Part shown: positions 32,786 through 41,795 of the stretch, piece after piece
How positions within the stretch are numbered: position 1 is the stretch's first letter
Layout: the number at the start of each line of letters is the position of its first letter
Assembly (NCBI GenBank): GCA_043228905.1
Contig: JBHGNT010000017.1
Location: 8,556,001 to 8,620,000 of the forward strand
Length of the DNA: 64,000 nt
Direction of reading: 5' to 3'
From: Azolla caroliniana
Taxonomy: Eukaryota; Polypodiophyta
Notes under the pieces: generated by a model
Told to the model about the DNA's origin: nothing
The model's input: the letters and a program-made list of their open reading frames with translations, nothing else
Databases searched by the model: none
Made by a program: the position numbers and the translations under genes

Positions 32786-32857
32786 TGTGCTTATTGAGAG
32801 TTGAACTCGGGTTTATTGCTTGGAAGACGATTATCCTAACCGTTGGACTACAAGCAC
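32786..32857 (-). pseudogene. tRNA-Gly(TCC)-like, lineage A, degenerate
   Basis: TCC anticodon kept; the T-stem is damaged (TTGAG on the 3' side) while acceptor changes partly compensate (GTGCTTG against TAAGCAC). Confidence 0.62.
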
Positions 32858-33412
32858 AATTTGAACCTCTTCTAATAGAATTTTACCAATTATTACTGGA
32901 GCTAACAAATAGTGAGCCTTACTTTCTTCTAAGAAGTCCACAAGAACAACTTGTTTGAGCTAATTTGTTCCTGTGTTCTTACAATCCAATTATGAAACTC
33001 ATCCAACAACGTCATATTCTCGAATAAAATCAAATAGATTTTCTTTATCCCATTGAAGTACTACTCTAAAGCACATAGCGTACCCTTGCGTAATGTTGAA
33101 ACGTGGTCTATTGCTTTCAAGAGAATTATCCTAATTTTAGGGCTACAAGCGCACATATATCTCATATTAGCCTAAGTCCTTAATCATTACCATTTTTAAT
33201 GTGAGCGAGCAAGAGGTGACCCTAACATTCTTATAAGATAGAAACGAAGCTAGTTTAGAGAAACGATTGTTTGACGAAAGATTTATAGGAATTCAATTTG
33301 TTGGAGAGTTTTTACAATCCGCTAATGAAACTCTTGAACAACCTGACTTTGTTAAAGGGAATTGTAAGGTTTTCGGTTTTCCATCTTAAGTAGTGGTGTA
33401 AATAACATGGTG

Positions 33413-33484
33413 TGCGCTTGCCGAGAGTTGAACTCGGGTCTATTGCTTGGATGGTGATTATCCTAACCGTTTGACTACATGCGC
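33413..33484 (-). pseudogene. tRNA-Gly(TCC)-like, lineage A, T33 mutated
   Basis: T-arm intact and anticodon TCC, but the loop is CATCCAA (T33 to A) and the acceptor stem has an A-A mismatch. Confidence 0.62.
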
Positions 33485-34116
33485 AATTTGAACATACTTG
33501 CAAGGGTATTTTATCAAAAGCAAACAATATACAAGATAAAATTATTGTTGAGTAGTTGCATATCAATGTGATTCGTTATCCTTTACCAATTGTTACCTGA
33601 GCGAACGAATAGTGAGCTTTACTTTCTTTTAGTATACAAATGAAACAAGTCCACAAAAATAGCTTGTTTGAGCTAAACATCAGGTTAATTCCATTTGTTC
33701 CCGTACGTATAATCTAGTTATGAAACTCGTCCAACAATGTCATATTCTCGAATCGAATCGAATAGATCTCTTTTTTCCAATTAAAGTATTGCTCTAAAGC
33801 ACATCTCGTATGCTTGCGGAATGTTGGAATGTGGTCTATTGCTTCGAAGAAAAATATCCTAATTGTAGGGCTATAGGCGCATATATATCTCATATCAACT
33901 TGAGTCTTTAATCTTTATCATTTTTTATTTGACCGAGCAAAAGGTGACCCTAACGTTCTTATAAGATAGAAACGACACTAGTTTAGAGAAACGATTTTTG
34001 ATGAAAGATCTATAGGAATTCAATTTGTTGGAGAGTTTTTACAATCCGCTAATGAAAGCCTTGAATAACAATGTTTTCGGTTTTCCATCTTAAGTAGTGG
34101 TGTAAATAACATGTTG

Positions 34117-34188
34117 TGCACTTGCCGAGAGTTGAACTCGAGTATCTTACTTGGAAGGCATTTATCCTAACCGTTGAACTACAAGCAC
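34117..34188 (-). pseudogene. tRNA-Gly(TCC)-like, lineage A, damaged anticodon stem
   Basis: The acceptor stem pairs with two G-U pairs and the T-arm is intact. The anticodon is TCC but two anticodon-stem pairs are lost. Confidence 0.62.
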
Positions 34189-34699
34189 AATGTGAACCTA
34201 TTCCAAGGGAATTTTATCCCAAACAAAAAATATCCAAGATAAAATTATTATTCCCGTGTTCTTACAATCTAGTTATGAAACTCGTCCAACAACGTCCTAT
34301 TCTCAAATAAAATCGAATAGATTTTCTTTATCCAATTGAAGTACTGCTCTAAAGCACATAGCGTACGGTTACGGAATGTTGTAACTTGGTCTATTGCTTT
34401 CAAGAAAAATATCCTAATTGTAGGGCTACAGGCGCACACATATCTCATATCAACCTGAGTCCTTAATCTTTACCATATTTATGTGAGCGAGCAAATGGTG
34501 ACCATAACATTCTTATAAGATAAAAACAAAACTAATTTAGAGAAACCGTTTTTTGACCAAATATTTATAGGAATTCAATTTGTTGGAGAGTTTTTAGACT
34601 CTCCATGCTAATGAAACTCATTGAACAACGCGGCATTGTCGAAGGGAATTGAATATATTTCTCTTTTCGATCGTAAGTAGTGGTTGAAATAACATGGTG

Positions 34700-34771
34700 T
34701 GCGCTTGCCGAGAGTTGAACTCGGGTCTATTCCTTAGAAGGCAATTTTCCTAACTGTTGGATTACAAGCGC
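34700..34771 (-). pseudogene. tRNA-Gly-derived copy with TCT (Arg) anticodon
   Basis: Acceptor and T-arm intact; the anticodon loop reads CTTCTAA, so the triplet is TCT. A G-G mismatch lies in the anticodon stem. Confidence 0.62.
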
Positions 34772-35168
34772 AATTTGAACCTACTTCCAATGAAATTTTC
34801 TCAGAAACAAAAAAATACAAGATAAAATTATTATTGAGTAGTTGCATATCAATGTGAGTCCTTAACCTTCACCAATTGTTACCTGAGCGGACGAATAGTG
34901 AGCCTTACTTTCTTCTACCATACAAATGAAATAAGTCCACAAAAACAACTTGTTTGAGCTAAACATCATATTAATTCAATTTGTTTCCGTGTTGTGATAA
35001 TCTAGTTATGAAACTCGTCCAGCAATGTTATATTCTCGAATCGAATCGAATAAATTTTTTTTATCCAATCGAAGTACTGCTCTAAAGCACATAGCGTGCG
35101 CTTGCGGAATGTTGAAACGTGGTCTATTGCTTTCAAGAAAAATATCCTAATTGTAGAGCTATAGGCGC

Positions 35169-35478
35169 ACAATGCACTCCATCTCAATGGGCAATGACTC
35201 AAAGTCGAGTACCCCAGCTTTGGTTCCTATGAAAGCCAATCTGGACTCGCTTCTATCCAAATATGGTGACTTTGCTGATGTGTTCGAGAAGAAGAATGCA
35301 GATCAATTACCGGAGCATCGACTATATGATTGTCTGATCGATCTACAAGAGGGCATATCTCCACCCTTTGGGCCCATCTATGGTCTGTCTGAACCAGAAC
35401 TAGAGGCTCTTCGCACATATCTCATCCAAAAGGGCTTCATCCAACTGTCTAAGTCACCAGTTGGGGCCCCCATGCAAC
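35169..35478 (+). pseudogene. Chromovirus-type gypsy RT N-terminal fragment (G4)
   Basis: About 100 codons from ATG 35172 read SKYGDFADVFEKKNADQLPE, HRLYDCLIDLQEGISPPFGP and the segment ending SKSPVGAP, the conserved block just ahead of the RT fingers in chromoviruses. The rest of the element is absent: the tRNA array stops on the left and copia sequence starts at about 35479 with no LTR between them. Confidence 0.8.
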
Positions 35479-36000
35479 TTGAGAAGTCCATTGATTGCTT
35501 GGCCGGAAAGCAAAACCGCACCCCCTTCCGGTCAAGACCACCGATGTGTGTCAAGTGGACACGAAGTCACATGCCGAATCATAGTACTTTGTGACATTCA
35601 TAGACGACCATAGCCGGAAGTTGTGGGCCACACCGTTGAAGACAAAGGATTAGGTGTTATCCGTCTTCAAAGAGCTCCACGCAACCGTGGAAAGAGAAAC
35701 CGGCCGGAAGCTGAAGGTGGTTCGAGCAGATAACGGAGGCGAATACCGGGGGCAGTTTGAGGAGTACTGCCGCTCTAAGGGAATCTGGCTCGAATTTACC
35801 GTGTTGAAGACGCCGAAACTAAACGGGTTGTCTGAGAGGATGAACCGAACCATAATGGAGAGGGTCTGGAGTATGCTGGCACATGCAAAGTTACCCAAGA
35901 CGTTTTGCGCTGAGGCGCTGGCGACAGCGATGTACGTGATAAACAGATCACCCTCAGTGCCCTTGGACGGAGACACGCCACAGAGAGTGGACCGGTAAGG
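35479..36000 (+). pseudogene. pol: copia1 integrase
   Basis: After SIDCLAGKQNRTPF the frame shifts, then reads TFIDDHSRKLW (second part of the core), a TAG at 35651 (KD-stop-VLSVF, where Gln is expected), KVVRADNGGEYRGQFEEYC (catalytic Asp) and TPKLNGLSERMNRT (catalytic Glu), followed by AEALATAMYVINRSPS. A frameshift near 36000 leads to the post-integrase region. Confidence 0.8.
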
Positions 36001-36002
36001 AA

Positions 36003-36928
36003 GTGTCTTACCGGCATCTGAAGGTGTTCGAGTGTCTCGCTTACGTGCATGTTGCAAAGGACCGGAGAGCAAAGTTGGATCCAAAGACCCAGCCTTGCAT
36101 ATTCCTCGGATACGGCGATGATGAGTTCGGCTACCGAGTGTGGGATCCAGTTGACAAGAAGGTTTTCCGAAGTCGAGATATTATCTTCATGGAGGTCAAG
36201 ACCCTTGCCGACTGGGAGTCGGAGAAGAAGATAATGAACTCTGAGTTGGCCGGTAAGGATCGGTTCGATGAGATACGGACCTACCCGGCTAAGAGCCGGT
36301 TGACACTCGAAGAACCGGCCGGTTACGGAGAGGAAACCGAACCGACCGAAGAAGAAGAAGAAGAAGAAACCGGAACCGGCCAAGACCCCGAATCAGAATC
36401 AGATGAAGAACAAACAGAGGAGCCGGTTGCTGAAAGCCAAGGGACGCAGATATCCTCTCAAAGACAGAAGGGCCCCCCGGAGATTTCCGGATGCAGAGCG
36501 CATGCTACTAACCGATGAGGGGGAGCTGGAAAGCTTCGAAGAAGCAAAGGAGGACACCCACAGCCGGAAGTGGTTGAGTGCCATGTAGGACGAGATGGAT
36601 TCCCTGCATGAGAACCACACATATGAACTAGTGGAGTTGCCGAAAGGAAAGCGAGCACTCCGGAATAAGTGGGTGTACAAGTTGAAACTGGGAAATGCCG
36701 GCAAACCCCCAAGGTACAAAGGCAGGATCGTGGTGAAGGGGTTCCAGTAGAAGAAGGGTGGACTTCGACGAGATATTTGCCCCGGTAATGAAGATGACTT
36801 CCATCCAAACGGTGTTGAGTATAGCGGCAAGCATGAACCTCGAGGTAGAGCAACTAGACATGAAGACAGCGTTCCTTCACGGCGACCTCGAAGAAGAAGA
36901 GATCTACATGTAGCAACCGGAAGGATTT
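36003..36928 (+). pseudogene. pol: copia1 post-integrase linker and RT N-terminus
   Basis: First frame: HLKVFECLAYVHVAKDRRAK, CIFLGYGDDEFGYRVWDP (the usual copia post-integrase block), then a Glu-rich linker. After a frameshift near 36480: SRKWLSAM-stop-DEMDSLHENHTYELVELP (TAG 36586) and RNKWVYKLKL, GRIVVKGFQ-stop (TAG 36748), with a further frameshift and TAG 36911 ahead of QPEGF. The stops replace Gln codons that are strongly conserved in copia RT. Confidence 0.8.
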
Positions 36929-38095
36929 GTGAAGAAAGGGAAGGAGCACCTAGTTTGCCGGTTGAAGAAGAGCCTATATAGACTGAAGCAAGCTCCCTGG
37001 CAATGCTACTGGAAATTTGACTCCTTCATGACCAATCAAGGGTACCACAAGACGCAAGCCGATCACTGCGTGTTTGTAAAGAAATTTGACGGAGGAGATT
37101 TCCTGATACACCTCCTATATGTGGATGATATGTTGATTGTCAGACGAGACCAAGTCAAAATACGGATGCTGAAGACGGCCCTAAACCGGACTTTCTCAAT
37201 GAAAGACTTGGGTCCGGCAAGACAGATATTGAGAATGCAAATAATCCAGGACCGGTCGAAGAAGTTATTGTGGTTGTCACAGGAAAAGTACGTGACGAAG
37301 GTGCTTCAGCGGTTCAACATGTCGGATGCGAAATCGGTCGAATCGACACTCCCAGCAAACTGCAGATTATCCGGTAAGCAAAGCCCGAAGACGAAGGCAG
37401 AGAAGGCAGATATGATGAAGATACCATATGCCTCTGTCGTCTGGAGCTTAATGTATGCAATGGTGTGTAGTCGACCGGATATCGGATATGCAGTAGGAGT
37501 GGTGAGCCGGTTCATGAGCAATCCCGGCAGAGAGCACTGGAATGCAGTGAAGTGGATACTCCGGTACTTGAAAGGTACCTCAAGTATGTGCCTCCAATTC
37601 AACTCTAGTAAACCCCAACTTGACGATTTCACAGATTCGGATATGTCGGTTGATGCGGAAACCAGACGGTCAACATCCGGATATGTCATGACATATGCAG
37701 GGGGGACCATTTCGTGGCAGTTGAGGTTGCAGAAGACGGTTGCGTTGTCAACCACGGAAGCGGAGTACATGGCAGTTGTGGAAGCCGGCAAGGAAATATT
37801 ATGGATGAAGGACTTCATCGGAGAGCTAGGGATCCGGCAAGAGGAATACCATCTCTACTGCGACAGTCAGAGTGTCATCCACCTTGCAAGGAACGCGGCC
37901 TACCATTCCCGGACAAAGCACATCCAACGCAGGTACCACAGGATCCAAGAGCGAGTTGAAGATCGAGAGTTCGTGTTGATGAAGATCCACGCAGAGGAGA
38001 ACGGGTCGGACATGCTGACCAAAGTGCTGACACCCGACAAGCTGGACGCATATCGGACGCGGATTGGGCTGACAAAACATCCCATGTCAGAGTGA
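36929..38095 (+). CDS. pol: copia1 RT palm to RNase H (open frame)
   Basis: 388 open codons. RT: CRLKKSLYRLKQAPWQCYWK, LIHLLYVDDMLIVRRD (YVDD present), FSMKDLGPARQILRMQI. RNase H: DFTDSDMSVDAETRRSTSGY (first Asp), ALSTTEAEYMAV (Glu), LYCDSQSVIHLARN (Asp), and the C-terminal block TKHIQRRYHRIQERVEDREF. The 3' part retains all RNase H acidic residues. Because the start of RT is broken, no full enzyme can be made. Confidence 0.85.
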   Translation: MKKGKEHLVCRLKKSLYRLKQAPWQCYWKFDSFMTNQGYHKTQADHCVFVKKFDGGDFLIHLLYVDDMLIVRRDQVKIRMLKTALNRTFSMKDLGPARQILRMQIIQDRSKKLLWLSQEKYVTKVLQRFNMSDAKSVESTLPANCRLSGKQSPKTKAEKADMMKIPYASVVWSLMYAMVCSRPDIGYAVGVVSRFMSNPGREHWNAVKWILRYLKGTSSMCLQFNSSKPQLDDFTDSDMSVDAETRRSTSGYVMTYAGGTISWQLRLQKTVALSTTEAEYMAVVEAGKEILWMKDFIGELGIRQEEYHLYCDSQSVIHLARNAAYHSRTKHIQRRYHRIQERVEDREFVLMKIHAEENGSDMLTKVLTPDKLDAYRTRIGLTKHPMSE

Positions 38096-38316
38096 AGGGG
38101 GAGATTGTTGGGATTTCGGTCCCTCCGGATGGGATCTTGAAAACCGGATGATGAGTACCGGGTCGGACATGCTGACCAAAGTGCTGACACCCGACAAGTT
38201 GGACGCATATCGGACGCGGATTGGGCTGACGAAACATCCCATGCTAGAGTGAAGGGGGAGATTGTTGGGATTTCGGTCCCTCCAGATGGGATCTTGAGAA
38301 CTTAATGTAGAAGACC
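38003..38316 (+). repeat. 157-bp tandem duplication across the end of pol, purine tract and LTR start
   Basis: 38003-38159 and 38160-38316 are near-identical. Each contains the last ~30 codons of pol, the purine tract AAGGGGGAGA and the LTR start TGTTGGGATTTCGG (38106 and 38263). Confidence 0.9.
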
Positions 38317-38509
38317 CGATGAGAACCGGATGATGCAGGCCCGGTGAGAACCTCTCACTAGATGAAGGGACATATAGGTAAATACGTTTCTGAGAGCCCA
38401 TTGGGGCTATATTTGTAAATATTCCTAATGTCATATTAGTATAAATATGACCTAGGGCAAACACTTATCAGTGTGTTGGTCATTCTTTGTGTTGTTGTTG
38501 TAACTACTG

Positions 38510-38545
<36 letters not shown>

Positions 38546-38725
38546 CAGAGCGATTCTCTGTTGTAACTGCTACCAGGCGAAGAGTATGAGCACGAGGTCG
38601 TTGCCTCTAAGCCCCCTATTGTGTTCTTTGACATAGTGATAGTTTGGAGTCTGTGGGCTCCCGTGGTTTTTTTCCCTCTTAGGGTTTTTTCCACGTTAAC
38701 ATCTTGTGTACTCTCTTGTTTACAA
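38263..38725 (+). repeat. copia1 3' LTR
   Basis: Starts TGTTGGGATTTCGG after the purine tract; includes a TATAAATATG-like TATA box (about 38440), a (GA)n run (38512-38542) and CCACGTTAACATCTTG near the end. The right border is approximate: 38701 (TTAACA) or about 38725 (TTTACA). Confidence 0.7.
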
Positions 38726-38779
38726 TGTGTGTGGATATACGTGTATTTACCCTCCATTCCCATTCTCGGTGTTTCGATT

Positions 38780-39720
38780 CTAAACGACACAATTTGAGAC
38801 TCGGTTGTGGCCAAGTAATAGTCTGCATATTTCGCATCAACTAAGACCGCTTTGCCGACCGCAAAATCTTTTTCACGCGCATTTCGATGCCAGTCCACAA
38901 ATGCTTTACGCCAACGTTGCTCTTGTTCCAGTATGGCCATGCTTCGTACTCGTGTCTCGCCTAGTTCAAGCAGCTGTTGTAGCCATATTTGTTAGGATTT
39001 GTCTTCTGATAGCCGGTCTCGTACCTGAATCCACAAATTGGGTACCTGAAATTCGACTGGCATTACGGCCTCTAGCCCAAATGCTAGCCGGAAAGACGTG
39101 GATTGTATGCTAGTCTTATAGCTGGTTCGGTACGCCCATAACGCGTTGTGTAATTTGGTATCCCAGTCTGTTCTATTCTCGTTGACGATCTTTTTTAGTA
39201 TGGTTTGTAACATTTTGTTCATGGACTCCACTAAACCATTCGCCCGTGGATAATACGGCGTGCTTTTCTTGTGGACCACTTCATAGTGTTGTGTCAGCTC
39301 CCGGATGATCGAATTCAGAAAGTGGCTTCCTTGGTCGCTGATGAGCTTGATAGTGCAGCCAAAACGACACCAGATGTGTTCGTAAAGAAATTTCGTCGTC
39401 ACTGTCGCGGTATTTTCTCGTAGTGCTTTCGCTTCCACCCACTTGGTGCAATAATCAGTAACCACGAGTATATATTTATTGCTAGTCCGAGATGTCGTCG
39501 GTGTAAACGGCCCCACGAAATCGAGTCCCCATTTCTAGAATGGATCCAACGACAACACTGGTTGATGTGGCATCCTTGCAACCTCCGTGGGCTAGCCCAT
39601 CCGTTGACACAGATCGCATTGTTTGCAATATTCATACGCATCCTTTTGCGTAGTTGGCCACCATAGGCCGGCTTGCCAGACTTTACGAGCTGTAACATCG
39701 CCCGCGTAGTGTCCTCCTAC
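38780..39720 (-). pseudogene. pol: G3 integrase (3' part of the element)
   Basis: Minus strand. Zinc domain second half YEYCKQCDLCQRMG, then stops (TAG at 39592 and 39535, TAA at 38992) in place of Gln codons. Core: KWGLDFVGPFTPTTSR (Asp), KLISDQGSHFLNS (Asp), YPRANGLVESMNKMLQ (Glu), LWAYRTSYKTSIQSTSFRL. The C-terminal segment (RWRKAFVDWHRNAREKDFAV) ends near 38780 at the copia1 border. The first half of the zinc domain (LRKAHCGT) lies at 46978-47010, across the copia2 insertion. Confidence 0.85.
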
Positions 39721-39725
39721 CATAC
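39721..39725. other. Target-site duplication of copia2, left copy (CATAC)
   Basis: CATAC here against CGTAC at 46973-46977, one mismatch. Removing copia2 and one copy restores an in-frame G3 integrase segment AHCGTVGGHYAGDV. Confidence 0.78.
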
Positions 39726-41648
39726 TGTAAAAAGTAACGTGCGGAAGCAAGTATAAAGACCGAACAGAAGGAAGAAAACTCAGGTTTAATGGAGAGCTTG
39801 AGCTTATGCAGTATACTCGGGAGAGACAGAGAGAGTGAGAGAGAGAAAGAAAGAAAGAAAGAAAGATGTATTAACGTCTTCTAAGGCCAAATTTGGCCCA
39901 TGAGACAATTGGTTTACAACAATAGAGTATTTATCCAGTCATCATAACTAAAATAAAATTAAGTAAAAAATAGAACTTAAACTAAAAGAGTTCTAGTACT
40001 GTACAATATGTAGTATACTCGAAAGTGACTATACACTAAGCCTAATTTTATTTCCACCCAAGCCTCTCGAAAAGAAGTGGGGGGTCAAAGGGTCTTGATG
40101 TGGGTTCCAATGTAGAGAGTGCCCTAGCCATGGCTTCTAGGCGGTGTAGCTCACGTTCCCTTATTTTCAATATTGCTTCCACATCACATCGAGTTGCTTT
40201 GAAACCCGGCACCCGAGGACGTCTGGTTCTTCTCTGGTTTTCTGCCTCATCAATGGAAAGGCCGAGTGGTGCAAGTGTGTCGGCATTCGTTGTCTCCTCA
40301 GGTTCCTGAAAAACTTCATTTGTTACATGTTCGTGATCATTAGCAACATTATTGTCAACATTTTGTAACTTATTCTCTCTGTGTTGTTTTACCTCTAGAA
40401 TGTATTTGCCTAATTTCTTTATATCTAGAGTATCTAATAGTTTGGGGAGGGTGGGAGACGGACCAAGTATGTCTTGGTATTTTGCCCTTATCTCGGCATA
40501 GGTTGGACACTTGCATGTAAAGTGGTACTCATTCTCTATCTCTATGTGACATAACCTACATATACTTTCCTCCCTAGGGACTCCACTAGTACGGCCATTT
40601 TCAATCTCAAGTTGGTGAGATGATATTCTAAGTTGTCCAATGGCAACCCTTAGTGCATGTGGTAAGAATACATCTAGATATTTTGGCCGCGTGATAAAAC
40701 CTAACTCAGAGAAGTGCATGAAGTGTTTCTTATAGTACGACATTTTAGATGGGAGTGGCTCTAGTGGGGTGATCCATTTACACCGAGTGTAAATTTGTCA
40801 TATTTCTTGGCGTATTACTTTATTGCGGTTCTCATGGGAGATTAAGGTGTTATCACTCGTGTGGTTGTACCTAAGGGGAGGTAGGTTATTAATGTCTAGA
40901 CCATTCGCAAGAAGCCAACTCACCATCATGCCATACCATGAGCTAGTATAGCCGGACTCATACAATGATCGAGAGGCCTTAAAGGCTTGATGAGATATTC
41001 TATCATGTGGTTGGCTATGTATCCTATCAATGAAGACTACAAGTTGAAAAAGTGCCTCTACTAGCATTGGGGGTAACGTGAACTCGGCCCTAATAATGTC
41101 ATGTGGTACAGTCGATTTGCGTCGGAGTTGGCGTGATAGCATCATCACCAATGGTCTCTCTAATTGCGTCCACATGAAGGATGGTAATCCTGGAGCCCAA
41201 ACCGCTGATGCATACATGAGGGAGGGGGTCACTAATGAGTCAAAGAGCCACCCTTTAGTTCGTGGCTCTTGAAAGTGTGCTTGGTGGCATTGTCTCTCTA
41301 GGAGTGAGAGGGATGCATGTCCTCTCGTAAGAGAAAAAACAAGAACTATATTCAAAAAAGGTACTCAATCTCTATTCACCACACTCTATACATATGTGTG
41401 TTCAATGAACACTTTTATACAAGTCCTAGAAGGACTGACCGAAGTACTGACAGTACTTCAATGCTCATTAAGAGCTCCTACACTAACTCCCAAATATATT
41501 CCTCATGGAATATCTTTCCTAACGGCCTCCCGGTTTACGCACCGGTCTGCGTACCAGTTTATGCATTCGGCCTAACCGATCGGTCCCAACCGATCCGGTC
41601 CTCGGCTTCTTCAACTGATCCGGCCGATGTTGAGCTTGTCTCTCAACA
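39726..41648 (-). repeat. copia2 3' LTR, split by a LINE fragment
   Basis: 39726-39845 and about 41329-41648 together match the right LTR, starting TGTAAAAAGTAACGTGCG and ending GTCTCTCAACA. The left part has a 20-bp extra segment (after ATAAAGAC) relative to the right LTR. Confidence 0.85.
39846..41328 (-). mobile_element. L1-like LINE fragment (3' end of ORF2)
   Basis: Minus-strand frames 41310-40798 and 40743-40048 match the C-terminus of plant L1-type RT proteins: LFDSLVTPSLMYASAVWAPG and then a zinc motif CRLCHIEIENEYHFTCKCP (CX2C...HX3CXC). 5' truncation is typical of LINE insertion. At the 3' end (left border) there is a GAAA/CTTT microsatellite rather than a poly(A) tail. It sits within the GA-rich part of the copia2 LTR. 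Confidence 0.78.
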
Positions 41649-41660
41649 CTCCCCCTCAAG
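41649..41660 (-). other. copia2 polypurine tract
   Basis: Minus strand TTGAGGGGGAG directly before the LTR start TGTTGAGAG. Confidence 0.8.
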
Positions 41661-41795
41661 CTCAACTTGAGGCTCTTCGGGATCTTCGGGCTCACAGCTC
41701 CGGTTCTTCCTGGCTTCACGCCTCGTTCGCGCTCCACGACCTGTTCGACTCCGTGCGCTTCGACCCTTCCGGTCGGCTTGTCTGCTCATGTGGCC

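Larger units (their letters stand above)
28010..35168 (-). repeat. tRNA-Gly tandem array, right part (about ten dimers)
   Basis: Continues the alternation of lineages seen at 6500-8727. Lineage A tRNA copies start at 28681, 29346, 30645, 31341, 32067, 32786, 33413, 34117 and 34700. Two A copies (28017-28053, 29945-29977) keep only the 5' half of the tRNA. Lineage B copies are at 28337-28409, 29030-29095 (3'-shortened), 29724-29778 (truncated by a deletion at CCTAAC), 30303-30374, 31013-31084, 31739-31810, 32465-32536, 33081-33152, 33809-33880, 34364-34435 and 35097-35168. The array ends abruptly at 35168 at a chromovirus fragment. Confidence 0.9.
35479..38725 (+). mobile_element. copia1: 5'-truncated Ty1/copia element, plus strand
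   Basis: Begins inside the GAG-pre-integrase region (SIDCLAGKQNRTPF) and runs through integrase, RT and RNase H to a purine tract and 3' LTR. The 5' LTR, gag and protease are missing. At least four in-frame stops and three frameshifts lie upstream of 36929; from there the frame is open to the end. Confidence 0.85.
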
